Shown: positions 1 through 5,510 of the stretch, one piece after another
Position numbering within the stretch: the stretch's first letter is position 1
Layout: every line of letters begins with the position of its first letter
Assembly (NCBI GenBank): GCA_026397855.1
Contig: JAPLUA010000374.1
Location: 1 to 8,195, forward strand
Length of the DNA stretch: 8,195 nt
Direction: 5' to 3'
From: Verrucomicrobiota bacterium
GTDB taxonomy: Bacteria; Verrucomicrobiota; Verrucomicrobiia; Limisphaerales; UBA8199
Program-made: the position numbers and the translations under genes
Notes under the pieces: model-generated
Told to the model about the DNA's origin: nothing
Seen by the model: only the letters and a program-made list of their open reading frames with translations
The model's database searches: none

Positions 1-147
1 ACAAACATGTAGTCAATGCCAATGACTGAGTAGTATACGGCGAGTATAGGGAGGGACTACAGAGCGGACGGCCCGCGGGCTGCGCCCGGCCATTGTCAAC
101 TCAAGGGGCTGACCTATTCAGCCGCCAGCAAAGCCTGAACACACCTC

Positions 148-453
148 TCAGGGCAGCGGCATGTTCATCACGCCGAAGGCCCTGAGGTAATCCCCCAGCG
201 CGTCGGCATGACATTGGGCGACGCTCATCAGCTTGCCGTCAGCGCCCGGGAACACGCAGCCCCAACTGCTGTTCGCCATGCACCACCGGCCGTCGGCGTA
301 AAACTCGGCGATGACATGGCCATCGTTGTCCGAGCAAAACAGGAAGACCAGGCGGGCCGGGATGCCGGCTATTTGGCACAGGCGAACGAACACGCGGGCC
401 TGCTCGTTGCACCATCCGAGGCATGATTTCAGAAGCTCATTGAGTGCTGCCGC
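148..453 (-). pseudogene. Transglutaminase-like protein, C-terminal fragment lacking its N-terminus
   Basis: The open frame runs from just after an in-frame TAG (454-456) to a stop at 148-150, giving about 101 residues with no convincing start codon. It opens with a stretch containing GWCNEQARVFVRLCQIAG and then IPARLV, the typical surroundings of the catalytic Cys of the transglutaminase-like core (papain-like fold). This is followed by DGHVIAEFYADGRW, which carries the catalytic His. In the family the third triad residue is the Asp of a WxxxDxxW-like strand; here the strand reads WCMANSSWG, with Asn at that place (codon 271-273), so activity is doubtful. Everything normally preceding the Cys helix is absent. 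The frame is the same as that of the 127-aa gene upstream, from which only the TAG separates it. A GTG at 391-393 could start an 81-aa product, but that would discard the catalytic Cys. I read it as a gene remnant. The family assignment is fairly sure; whether it is expressed is unknown. Confidence 0.6.
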
Positions 454-837
454 CTAAAAGGCTGGTTTGCAAGGCCGGGCGCCCCAGACAGTCATGGGTT
501 CGGTGGGCAGCCGGCACAACTCCAGCTTGAGGGTGATTTGCCCATGCCGGTTGCGAATGTGCAGGCTCTTGAGCACGGGTTTGGCATTCACCACCTTGGG
601 CTGGGGCGGCAGCCGGGTCAGATCCTCCCCGCGTCGGAGGCGGCGCAGGTTGACGCTCTTGAAGAAGATGATCCCTTCCGTGCGCCGTCTCTTGCCGGCA
701 ACGCGCCAGGTCAGCAGCTCCATGTCGCTGAGCTGCTCCCAGGCCTGCATGACCTGCGCCATCGCGGCGCTCCCCTGCCGCTGCTCGGCGCTGCGGGGCC
801 GGCGTCCGCCGCCAGCCGCGCCCGGGTTACTGCTCAT
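454..837 (-). CDS. Small basic hypothetical protein, possibly truncated at its C-terminus
   Basis: A 127-aa protein starting MSSNPGAAGGGRRPRS. I do not recognise a named domain. Residues 1-20 are Gly/Ala/Arg-rich. A helical region follows (about 25-50) with the pattern QAWEQLSDMELLTWRVAGK, then GIIFFKSVNLRRLRRGEDL and a segment rich in Pro, Arg and Lys. The W..LS...L.W plus F.K.N...L..G pattern resembles hypothetical proteins that recur in Verrucomicrobiota and Planctomycetota genomes; that is recollection, not a search. The ATG at 835-837 is chosen over the in-frame start 30 bases upstream (867) because a long purine Shine-Dalgarno tract lies just before it. The ending (PCKPAF, then TAG) runs into a transglutaminase fragment in the same frame, so the original C-terminus may be lost. 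It is transcribed divergently from hrpB. The gene is probably real; its function is unknown. Confidence 0.55.
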   Translation of the reverse strand: MSSNPGAAGGGRRPRSAEQRQGSAAMAQVMQAWEQLSDMELLTWRVAGKRRRTEGIIFFKSVNLRRLRRGEDLTRLPPQPKVVNAKPVLKSLHIRNRHGQITLKLELCRLPTEPMTVWGARPCKPAF

Positions 838-839
838 GG

Positions 840-849
840 CCTCCCCTCC
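840..849 (-). promoter_or_regulatory. Strong Shine-Dalgarno tract deciding the start of the 127-aa gene
   Basis: The minus strand reads GGAGGGGAGG followed by CC and ATG. Its 5' GGAGG half lies 7 bases from the ATG, a standard distance, whereas the alternative start at 867 has nothing comparable. It is the clearest ribosome-binding site in the window and supports translation of this hypothetical gene. Confidence 0.55.
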
Positions 850-969
850 AGTCGGCCGGGCGGCCACCCCGCGACTGCTGCATGTGGTCAGGCATCTTCA
901 TAGGATTCCAATCTCGCGAACTCTTTTCATCCTGCCACTCTCCCCCTGGCCTGTCCAGAGCGTGCGCGC

Positions 970-3573
970 TTGAGCGGACTTGCGACCCGGCTTGCGCGGG
1001 CGCATAGTGCCGCCGTGGCGGGCCAATTACCGATCTACGAAATCGAGCCGGCCCTGGTGAGCGCACTGCAGGAATCCGGGCGATTGATCGTCTCCGCGCC
1101 GACGGGTTCCGGCAAGTCCACCCAGGTGCCGCAGATGCTGCTGGACCGCGGCCTTTTGGGGACGGGCCAGGTGGTCATCCTGCAGCCGCGCCGGCTGGCC
1201 ACGCGCCTGCTGGCGACGCGCGTGGCGCGGGAACGCAACGGCGAGCCCGGTGGCGAGGTGGGCTACCAGATCCGCTTCGAGAACGTCACCAGCGCCAGGA
1301 CGCGCATCCGGTTCGTCACCGAGGGCGTGCTACTGCGCCAGATGGTGCAGGACCCGGGTCTGCGCGGGGTGTCGGCGCTCATCTTCGACGAGTTTCACGA
1401 GCGGCATCTCTATGGCGACATCACGCTGGGCCGCGCGCTCGACCTGCAGGAGGGCGCCCGGCCCGACCTGAAGGTGCTGGTGATGTCGGCGACGCTTGAA
1501 GTCGCCCAACTGGAGGACTACCTCAAACCGTGCCGCGTGATCGAGTCCCGCGGACGCACCTTTCCCGTCGAGATCGAGTTTGCGGCCCGGCCGGCCTACC
1601 TGGACCGGCGGCCGGTCTGGGAGCAGGCGGCGGAGGCGTTCCGCGAGTTCGTGCGCTCGGGCGGCGCGGGGGATGTGCTGGTGTTCATGCCGGGCGGCTT
1701 TGAGATCGCCCAGACGATCGAGGCCATCCGCGGCTGCGAGGAGTCGCGCGGATTCGTCCTGCTCCCGCTGCACGGCGAACTGCCCCCGCGCGAGCAGGAC
1801 GCGGCAGTGGCGCGCTACGACAAACGCAAGGTGGTCGTGGCCACCAACGTCGCCGAGACCTCGCTCACCATTGACGGCATCCGCTGCGTCATTGACAGCG
1901 GCCAGGCGCGCATCCCGCGCTACGATCCTTACCGGGGCATCAACACGCTGTTGATCGAGAAGATCAGCCGCGCCGCCGCCGACCAGCGCGCGGGCCGGGC
2001 TGGCCGGACGGCGCCGGGAATCTGCCTGCGGCTCTGGTCGCAAGAGGAGCATGGGCACCGTCCGCCGCAGGAGTTGCCCGAGGTCAAGCGGCTCGACCTT
2101 TCCGAGGTGGTCCTGGCGCTGAAAGCCGCCGGGGTTGACGACCTGCGGAGGTTCCGCTGGCTCGAACCGCCCGAAGCCCAGGCCCTGGCGCACGCGGAGG
2201 AATTGCTCGCCGACCTGGGGGCGTTGAAGGTGCCCCAGCCTGGCCCTGGTGCGGCCCTGCGTATTACGGCCATTGGCCGCAAGATGCTGGCCTTTCCGCT
2301 GCACCCGCGCTACGCGCGGATGCTGCTCGCGGCCCAGGACTACGGCTGCGTCCATGAGGCATGCCTGATCGCCGCGCTCACGCAGGGGCGCGACCTGCTC
2401 CTGCGCAACGTGGATGCCGAAACGGCCCGCCGGCGCGAGGAGTTGCCGGGCGAGAAGCCGGTTAGCGATTTCCGGCTGCTGATGCGCGCCTGGGATTATG
2501 CGGCCCTGAATGACTTCCGCCTGGAGGCCTGCCGCCAGGTGGGCCTGCACGCCGTCACCGCGCGGCAGGTCGGCCCGCTGCTGCAGCAGTTCCTCGATAC
2601 GGCGCGGCGCGAGGGCCTGGACACGACGAAGCGCGAGGTCGCGGAGGAGTCGTCGCGCAAGTGCATACTCATCGGGTTCAGCGACCGGGTGGCCCGCCGG
2701 CTCGACTCCGGCACGCTGCGCTGCGAACTGGTGCATGGGCGGCGCGGCACGCTGGCCCGCGAAAGCATCGTCCAGCAAAGCCCGCTGCTGGTTGCGGCAG
2801 AGGTCCATGAAGTGGAAGGTAAGGACAAGGGCGTCAGCACCGTGCTGAGCCTGGCCACGGCCATCGAGGAGGACTGGCTGCGCGAGCTGTTCCCCGAAGA
2901 CCTCACCGCCGTTCCGCGCGTGTTCTACGATGCCAATACCAAACGAGTCTATGCCGAGGAGCAGGTCCGGTTTCGCAGCCTGGCCATCTCCACGCGCCGG
3001 GTCGAGCCGCCCCCGGCTGACGCGGCGGCGCGCCTGCTGACAGACGAGGTGCTGGCCGGCCGGCTGGCGCTCAGCGAGTGGGACGACGGGGTCGAGCAAT
3101 GGATTCTGCGCCTGAACCTGCTCAGCCAATGGTGCCCCGAACTCGCCTTGCCCCCCATCACCGACGACGACCGGCGCCACCTGGTCGAGCAAGTCTGCCA
3201 CGGCGCGTTCAGCAGCAAGGAGATCCGGGACCGGCCGGTGAAACCGACCGTGACGAGCTGGCTCAGCGGTGCGCAGCAGGCCCTGCTCGAGCGCCACGCC
3301 CCCGAGCGCCTTTCCCTGGCCAACGGCCGCACGCCAAAGGTCGCCTACGAGCGCACCGGCCCGCCGCACATCGCCCTGCGCATCCAGGAACTATACGACG
3401 TCAACGCAACACCGCGCATCGCGATGGGCCGCGTACCGGTGCTGGTGCATATCCTGGCTCCCAACATGCGCCCGGTGCAGATCACACAGGACCTGGCCGG
3501 CTTCTGGCGGGAGCATTATCCGCGCGTGAAGCAGGAATTGCAGCGCCGGTATCCGAAACACAAGTGGCGGTGA
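970..3573 (+). CDS. hrpB: ATP-dependent RNA helicase HrpB (DEAH/RHA family)
   Basis: An 867-residue superfamily 2 helicase, slightly longer than the usual 800-840 or so of HrpB. The motifs are visible in order: Walker A APTGSGKST (43-51), motif Ia QPRRLA (72-77), Ib TEGVLLRQM (117-125), the HrpB-type motif II DEFHER (140-145), motif III SAT (173-175), motif V ATNVAETSLT (291-300) and motif VI QRAGRAGRTAPG (339-350). A helicase-associated region follows. The last 130 or so residues are the HrpB-specific C-terminal domain, ending in the highly conserved RPVQITQDLAGFWREHYP and RYPKHKWR. HrpB is a cytoplasmic NTPase and putative RNA helicase; its substrate is not established in most bacteria. The frame opens with TTG at 970, since a TAG at 901-903 closes it upstream. 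A GTG at 1015, giving MAGQLPIYE, would match the typical HrpB N-terminus equally well. Neither has a good ribosome-binding site. The last 108 bp are repeated at 4373-4480. Confidence 0.96.
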   Translation: MSGLATRLARAHSAAVAGQLPIYEIEPALVSALQESGRLIVSAPTGSGKSTQVPQMLLDRGLLGTGQVVILQPRRLATRLLATRVARERNGEPGGEVGYQIRFENVTSARTRIRFVTEGVLLRQMVQDPGLRGVSALIFDEFHERHLYGDITLGRALDLQEGARPDLKVLVMSATLEVAQLEDYLKPCRVIESRGRTFPVEIEFAARPAYLDRRPVWEQAAEAFREFVRSGGAGDVLVFMPGGFEIAQTIEAIRGCEESRGFVLLPLHGELPPREQDAAVARYDKRKVVVATNVAETSLTIDGIRCVIDSGQARIPRYDPYRGINTLLIEKISRAAADQRAGRAGRTAPGICLRLWSQEEHGHRPPQELPEVKRLDLSEVVLALKAAGVDDLRRFRWLEPPEAQALAHAEELLADLGALKVPQPGPGAALRITAIGRKMLAFPLHPRYARMLLAAQDYGCVHEACLIAALTQGRDLLLRNVDAETARRREELPGEKPVSDFRLLMRAWDYAALNDFRLEACRQVGLHAVTARQVGPLLQQFLDTARREGLDTTKREVAEESSRKCILIGFSDRVARRLDSGTLRCELVHGRRGTLARESIVQQSPLLVAAEVHEVEGKDKGVSTVLSLATAIEEDWLRELFPEDLTAVPRVFYDANTKRVYAEEQVRFRSLAISTRRVEPPPADAAARLLTDEVLAGRLALSEWDDGVEQWILRLNLLSQWCPELALPPITDDDRRHLVEQVCHGAFSSKEIRDRPVKPTVTSWLSGAQQALLERHAPERLSLANGRTPKVAYERTGPPHIALRIQELYDVNATPRIAMGRVPVLVHILAPNMRPVQITQDLAGFWREHYPRVKQELQRRYPKHKWR

Positions 3574-3578
3574 AATGG
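3471..3578 (+). repeat. Upstream copy of the hrpB 3'-end direct repeat
   Basis: Codons for the last 33 residues of the intact hrpB, its TGA (3571-3573) and five bases beyond. It aligns without gaps to 4373-4480 with 103 of 108 identical. The repeat boundaries are sharp: neighbouring bases on either side no longer match. Together the two copies bracket the toxin-antitoxin cassette. Confidence 0.95.
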
Positions 3579-3661
3579 CGGAGCGGAAGCCTGCCGCCTG
3601 GCCAGATTGAATTGCAGCGAACTCTGGACCGGGCGCTTGCGAAGGGGAAAGACGGGAAGGC

Positions 3662-4060
3662 TTACTGAGGCTTCAGCAAGGTGATGCGATCGGAAAGGCG
3701 GTCAAAATCGGAATCCAGCACGAGTAACTTGTCGCCGCGTGCCAATACGGTGGCGGCGATTCCCGCATCGAAGAACTTCATCGTCTGGCCTTTAGCTCTC
3801 AAGTCGGCAATCAGAGCCGCAAGTTGCGCGGCGTCCGCTTCGGTGAAGGTGGAAACCAGTGCTCGAAGACGATTCACGTATAGCTGGGAGGCTCTGTGTC
3901 GGAGGTCTGCCCGGACAGGCGGGTGGGTACCGACCAGGAACTCGGTGGCCGCTAAAGCCGGAATATAATAAGGGCCGAGCTCCGACTCGGGCAGCAGTTT
4001 ATCGAAGTCGCCTTGCTTCTCGGCGGCAATCAGGACACTGGTGTCAATCCCGACCGGCAT
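3662..4060 (-). CDS. vapC: PIN-domain ribonuclease toxin, VapC type
   Basis: A 132-residue single PIN domain. VapC toxins are Mg2+-dependent endoribonucleases, often cleaving tRNA or rRNA, that are held inactive by the partner antitoxin. The four acidic active-site positions are all present: D6 in MPVGIDTSVLIA, E40 in ALAATEFLVG, D98 in FFDAGIAATVLA and D116 in LLVLDSDFDRL. The nuclease therefore looks intact, and its length is normal for the family. I chose the ATG at 4058-4060; a TTG two codons upstream (4066) is also possible. The start overlaps the end of the antitoxin gene by 17 bases, typical of translational coupling in such pairs. The gene is convergent with hrpB, its stop lying 88 bases after the hrpB stop. 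The VapC-type call is firm; the RNA target cannot be read from sequence. Confidence 0.9.
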   Translation of the reverse strand: MPVGIDTSVLIAAEKQGDFDKLLPESELGPYYIPALAATEFLVGTHPPVRADLRHRASQLYVNRLRALVSTFTEADAAQLAALIADLRAKGQTMKFFDAGIAATVLARGDKLLVLDSDFDRLSDRITLLKPQ

Positions 4061-4295
4061 AGCCAAAGACTTCAGATGCGGCGTCCATTGCCTGCTTCAA
4101 CTCGCGGCTGTCCGCTTCACTAAATCCGCGGCCCCGCAGCAACCGGAGTAACTCATCCCGGCTGGCGCCAGCCTGGCGCCGAATTTGAGCGACCGTCTTG
4201 CCGTGCCGCTGAATCTCAACCGTTTCACCGCTCCGGGCCACACGATCCAAGACGGCTTTGCTATCATTGGCCAACTCTGTAGCGCTTACAATCAC
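4044..4295 (-). CDS. Phd/YefM-family antitoxin
   Basis: An 83-residue protein. Its N-terminal half, IVSATELANDSKAVLDRV then SGETVEIQRHGKTVAQIRR, is a typical Phd/YefM DNA-binding fold, which dimerises and binds the operon's own promoter. The C-terminal part (about 45-83, with RDELLRLLRGRGFSEADS) is charged and helical, as expected for the segment that wraps the toxin. Pairing of a Phd-type antitoxin with a PIN toxin is common. The GTG at 4293-4295 is preferred because the family domain begins at the next residue. An ATG at 4356-4358 would add 21 residues of unlike composition that have no counterpart in the family. Antitoxin precedes toxin with a 17-base overlap. Autorepression by the complex is expected from the family. 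The family call is strong, the start less so. Confidence 0.85.
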   Translation of the reverse strand: MIVSATELANDSKAVLDRVARSGETVEIQRHGKTVAQIRRQAGASRDELLRLLRGRGFSEADSRELKQAMDAASEVFGYAGRD

Positions 4296-4301
4296 AGAAC
4301 A

Positions 4302-4329
4302 AGGATACCTGTTTTCGCTATTCTGACAA
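4302..4329 (-). promoter_or_regulatory. Possible sigma-70-like promoter of the toxin-antitoxin operon
   Basis: On the minus strand a -35-like TTGTCA (4324-4329; 5 of 6 to TTGACA) is followed after 16 bases by a -10-like TATCCT (4302-4307; 4 of 6 to TATAAT). Transcription would start close to the GTG at 4295, leaving little or no leader. It is the only reasonable pair I see in the short space before the antitoxin, and lies in the most A+T-rich part of the cassette. Prediction by eye only. Confidence 0.35.
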
Positions 4330-4372
4330 GTCGTTCGCCTGCCATTCTCATTCACCATCCCAGCACCCAACT

Positions 4373-4480
4373 CCCGGTGCAGATCACGCAGGATCTGGCC
4401 GGCTTCTGGCGGGAGCAATACCCGCGCGTGAAGCAGGAATTGCAGCGCCGGTACCCGAAACACAAGTGGCGGTGAAATGG
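4373..4480 (+). repeat. Downstream copy of the hrpB 3'-end direct repeat (gene-tail remnant)
   Basis: This is an orphan tail of hrpB. It encodes PVQITQDLAGFWREQYPRV and the following residues to RYPKHKWR and TGA (4473-4475), without the rest of the gene. Compared with the intact copy the five differences are ACA/ACG, GAC/GAT, CAT/CAA (His to Gln), TAT/TAC and TAT/TAC; every one is at a third codon position. The frame stays open upstream to 4185, but that part lies antisense to the antitoxin gene and is not HrpB. It ends 23 bases before the stop of the convergent membrane-protein operon, as a real gene end might. Confidence 0.93.
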
Positions 4481-4503
4481 GTCAACCCGAAGGAAGGCCC
4501 TGC

Positions 4504-4845
4504 TCAGCCTTGGGGAGGCTCGGCTTGGGTCTCCTTCTTCCGGGCGGCCGTGTAGCCGCGCCAGAGTGAATAGACCGGCCCGATCCACTTGGCTGCCGAG
4601 GCTAGGCGGCTGAAGAGGGATTCCGGGCGGCGGAGGCTGCGGACGGCCAGGAACCCGGCCAGCGGCGCGAGGATCACGAGGAAAGGGGCAAACCGGCGGG
4701 GAGCTTGCGCGGCGCCGGTCATCCAGGCCACGGCGGAACGGACCTGCTCAACTTCCGCGCGCAGCGCGTAGCGATTCAGGCCGCTCTCCAGGACCAGCGC
4801 CTGTTTTTGCAGGCGGAGTTTCTCTACCTCTTGTCTTCCAAACAC
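4504..4845 (-). CDS. Small membrane protein, YqjK-like in position
   Basis: A 113-residue protein. Residues 1-40 form a charged amphipathic helix (EVEKLRLQKQALVLESGLNR). Residues 53-69 (APFLVILAPLAGFLAVR) are a single predicted membrane segment, followed by a basic stretch and a Lys/Glu/Pro-rich tail. It is the last gene of a DUF883 - YqjE-like trio and overlaps its upstream neighbour by 22 bases. E. coli has the order yqjD-yqjE-yqjK, and YqjK is a small protein of similar layout; the assignment here rests mainly on position and topology, since primary sequence similarity is not obvious to me. The start is GTG at 4843-4845 with AGGA six bases upstream. The role is unknown; it is probably an inner-membrane structural or stress protein. 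Confidence 0.75.
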   Translation of the reverse strand: MFGRQEVEKLRLQKQALVLESGLNRYALRAEVEQVRSAVAWMTGAAQAPRRFAPFLVILAPLAGFLAVRSLRRPESLFSRLASAAKWIGPVYSLWRGYTAARKKETQAEPPQG

Positions 4846-5210
4846 GCTTTGTCCTTCTTGAGTTCAGCCAGGGTTGCAGCGAACGGCGCCCACCCCCTCA
4901 GGCGGCTGCGCAGCCGCCAATAACAGCCGGCGGTGGCCACCAGGTAAAACAGGCACAACGCGATCACCATGCCGAAGTGATGGTTGATGATGCAGACGAC
5001 CACAATGGTCATCGTGAGCACCATGAGGGTCATCAGCAGCAGGATGAGGACAATGCCCGCCAGGAGCAGCACCTCGAAAAGGCGCAACCGCTCCTCCTGC
5101 CACTCCACCAGCAGCAACTCCAGCCGGTTCTCCGCAATCGCGGCAACGGTCTTCAGCAGCCGCTTCAGCGATGCGAAGAGGCCCGGCTTCTTGTCCTCCG
5201 GCAATTCCAT
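4824..5210 (-). CDS. YqjE-like membrane protein (putative holin superfamily III, Phage_holin_3_6 type)
   Basis: A 128-residue protein. The N-terminus is soluble and amphipathic (LFASLKRLLKTVAAIAENRL, then ELLLVEWQEERLRL), followed by two hydrophobic segments, about 47-74 and 79-98, and a basic/acidic cytoplasmic tail. The ELxLxExQEExxRL motif before the first membrane segment is characteristic of the YqjE/Phage_holin_3_6 family. Despite the family name, chromosomal members are not known to act as lysis holins. The ATG at 5208-5210 lies 6 bases after the stop of the DUF883 gene, and the AGG before that stop (AGGTAA) may serve as ribosome-binding site, implying coupled translation. It overlaps the next gene by 22 bases. 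The family assignment is good; the physiological role is unknown. Confidence 0.85.
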   Translation of the reverse strand: MELPEDKKPGLFASLKRLLKTVAAIAENRLELLLVEWQEERLRLFEVLLLAGIVLILLLMTLMVLTMTIVVVCIINHHFGMVIALCLFYLVATAGCYWRLRSRLRGWAPFAATLAELKKDKACLEDKR

Positions 5211-5216
5211 GGGCGC

Positions 5217-5510
5217 TTACCTGCGGCTAACCAGCACGCCGATGAGCAGGCCGAGGCCGAACGCAACGCCGATGGATTCGTAGGGATGCTTGCGGATGCA
5301 CAGGTCCGTGGCTTTGGCCGCGGCGACCGTCTTCTCCTCGAGGCAGTGACAGGTGCCTTTGGCCGATTCCAGCGCAGCCTCCAGGCGGTGGCGCACTTCG
5401 GTCACCTTCTCCCCGGCCTGGCCGGCGGTGGCTTTCAGGAGTTCCTCCGCGTCGTGGACTACCGCCTTGAGATCCTTGGCAAGTTGTTCATTAGCTTCTG
5501 CTGTCGTCAT
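5217..5510 (-). CDS. DUF883-family membrane-anchored protein (YqjD/ElaB-like)
   Basis: A 97-residue protein close to the usual 100 or so of YqjD/ElaB. Residues 1-70 form a long charged helical, probably coiled-coil, region with DLKAVVHDAEELLKATAG. The C-terminus, IRKHPYESIGVAFGLGLL followed by IGVLVSRR, is the hallmark DUF883 tail: a HPY/NPW motif, a glycine-rich membrane segment and terminal Arg-Arg. In E. coli YqjD and ElaB are C-tail-anchored inner-membrane proteins that bind ribosomes and rise in stationary phase; extending that to this protein is inference. Unusual are three cysteines (C54 and C56 in TCHC, and C71). The ATG at 5508-5510 has AAGGAA (5515-5520) four bases upstream. It is the first gene of the trio. 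Confidence 0.88.
   Translation of the reverse strand: MTTAEANEQLAKDLKAVVHDAEELLKATAGQAGEKVTEVRHRLEAALESAKGTCHCLEEKTVAAAKATDLCIRKHPYESIGVAFGLGLLIGVLVSRR

Larger units (their letters stand above)
3579..4372. mobile_element. Inserted toxin-antitoxin cassette between two hrpB 3' ends
   Basis: These 794 bases separate the two hrpB-tail repeats and contain only the minus-strand antitoxin and toxin genes plus short flanks. Base composition differs from the host gene. Hand-counted lines give 35/60 (3721-3780), 31/60 (3961-4020) and 26/60 (4261-4320) G+C, against 47/60 (1201-1260) and 38/60 (1921-1980) inside hrpB. No integrase, transposase, terminal inverted repeats or target-site duplication other than the 108-bp repeat is visible. 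That argues for acquisition by recombination with related DNA rather than movement by an autonomous element. Bases 3579-3661 show no gene. That this segment was acquired is inference; the repeat bracket and the gene content are seen directly. Confidence 0.6.

Noticed and set aside
11..27. Short inverted repeat AGTCA-ATGCCAA-TGACT near the window start
   Set aside because: A five-base stem is expected by chance and no associated gene or site is visible.
1330..3369. A 679-codon open frame on the minus strand inside hrpB
   Set aside because: It lies wholly antisense to the motif-rich hrpB gene and shows no domain. Long antisense frames are common in high-G+C genes with strong third-position bias.
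3661..3680. Imperfect hairpin CTTACTGA-GGCT-TCAGCAAG at the end of vapC, as a bidirectional terminator for hrpB and vapC
   Set aside because: It has one mismatch in eight pairs, lies across the vapC stop codon, and has no T-run on either side.
4185..4475. A 96-codon plus-strand frame ending in the HrpB tail, which could look like a small HrpB-like protein
   Set aside because: The part before the tail is antisense to the antitoxin and does not resemble HrpB. The join at 4373 is a repeat boundary, so this is a remnant, not a gene.
4824..5210. YqjE-like protein as a phage lysis holin
   Set aside because: The family carries the holin name, but no endolysin or phage gene is near and the neighbours are DUF883 and YqjK-like housekeeping membrane proteins.
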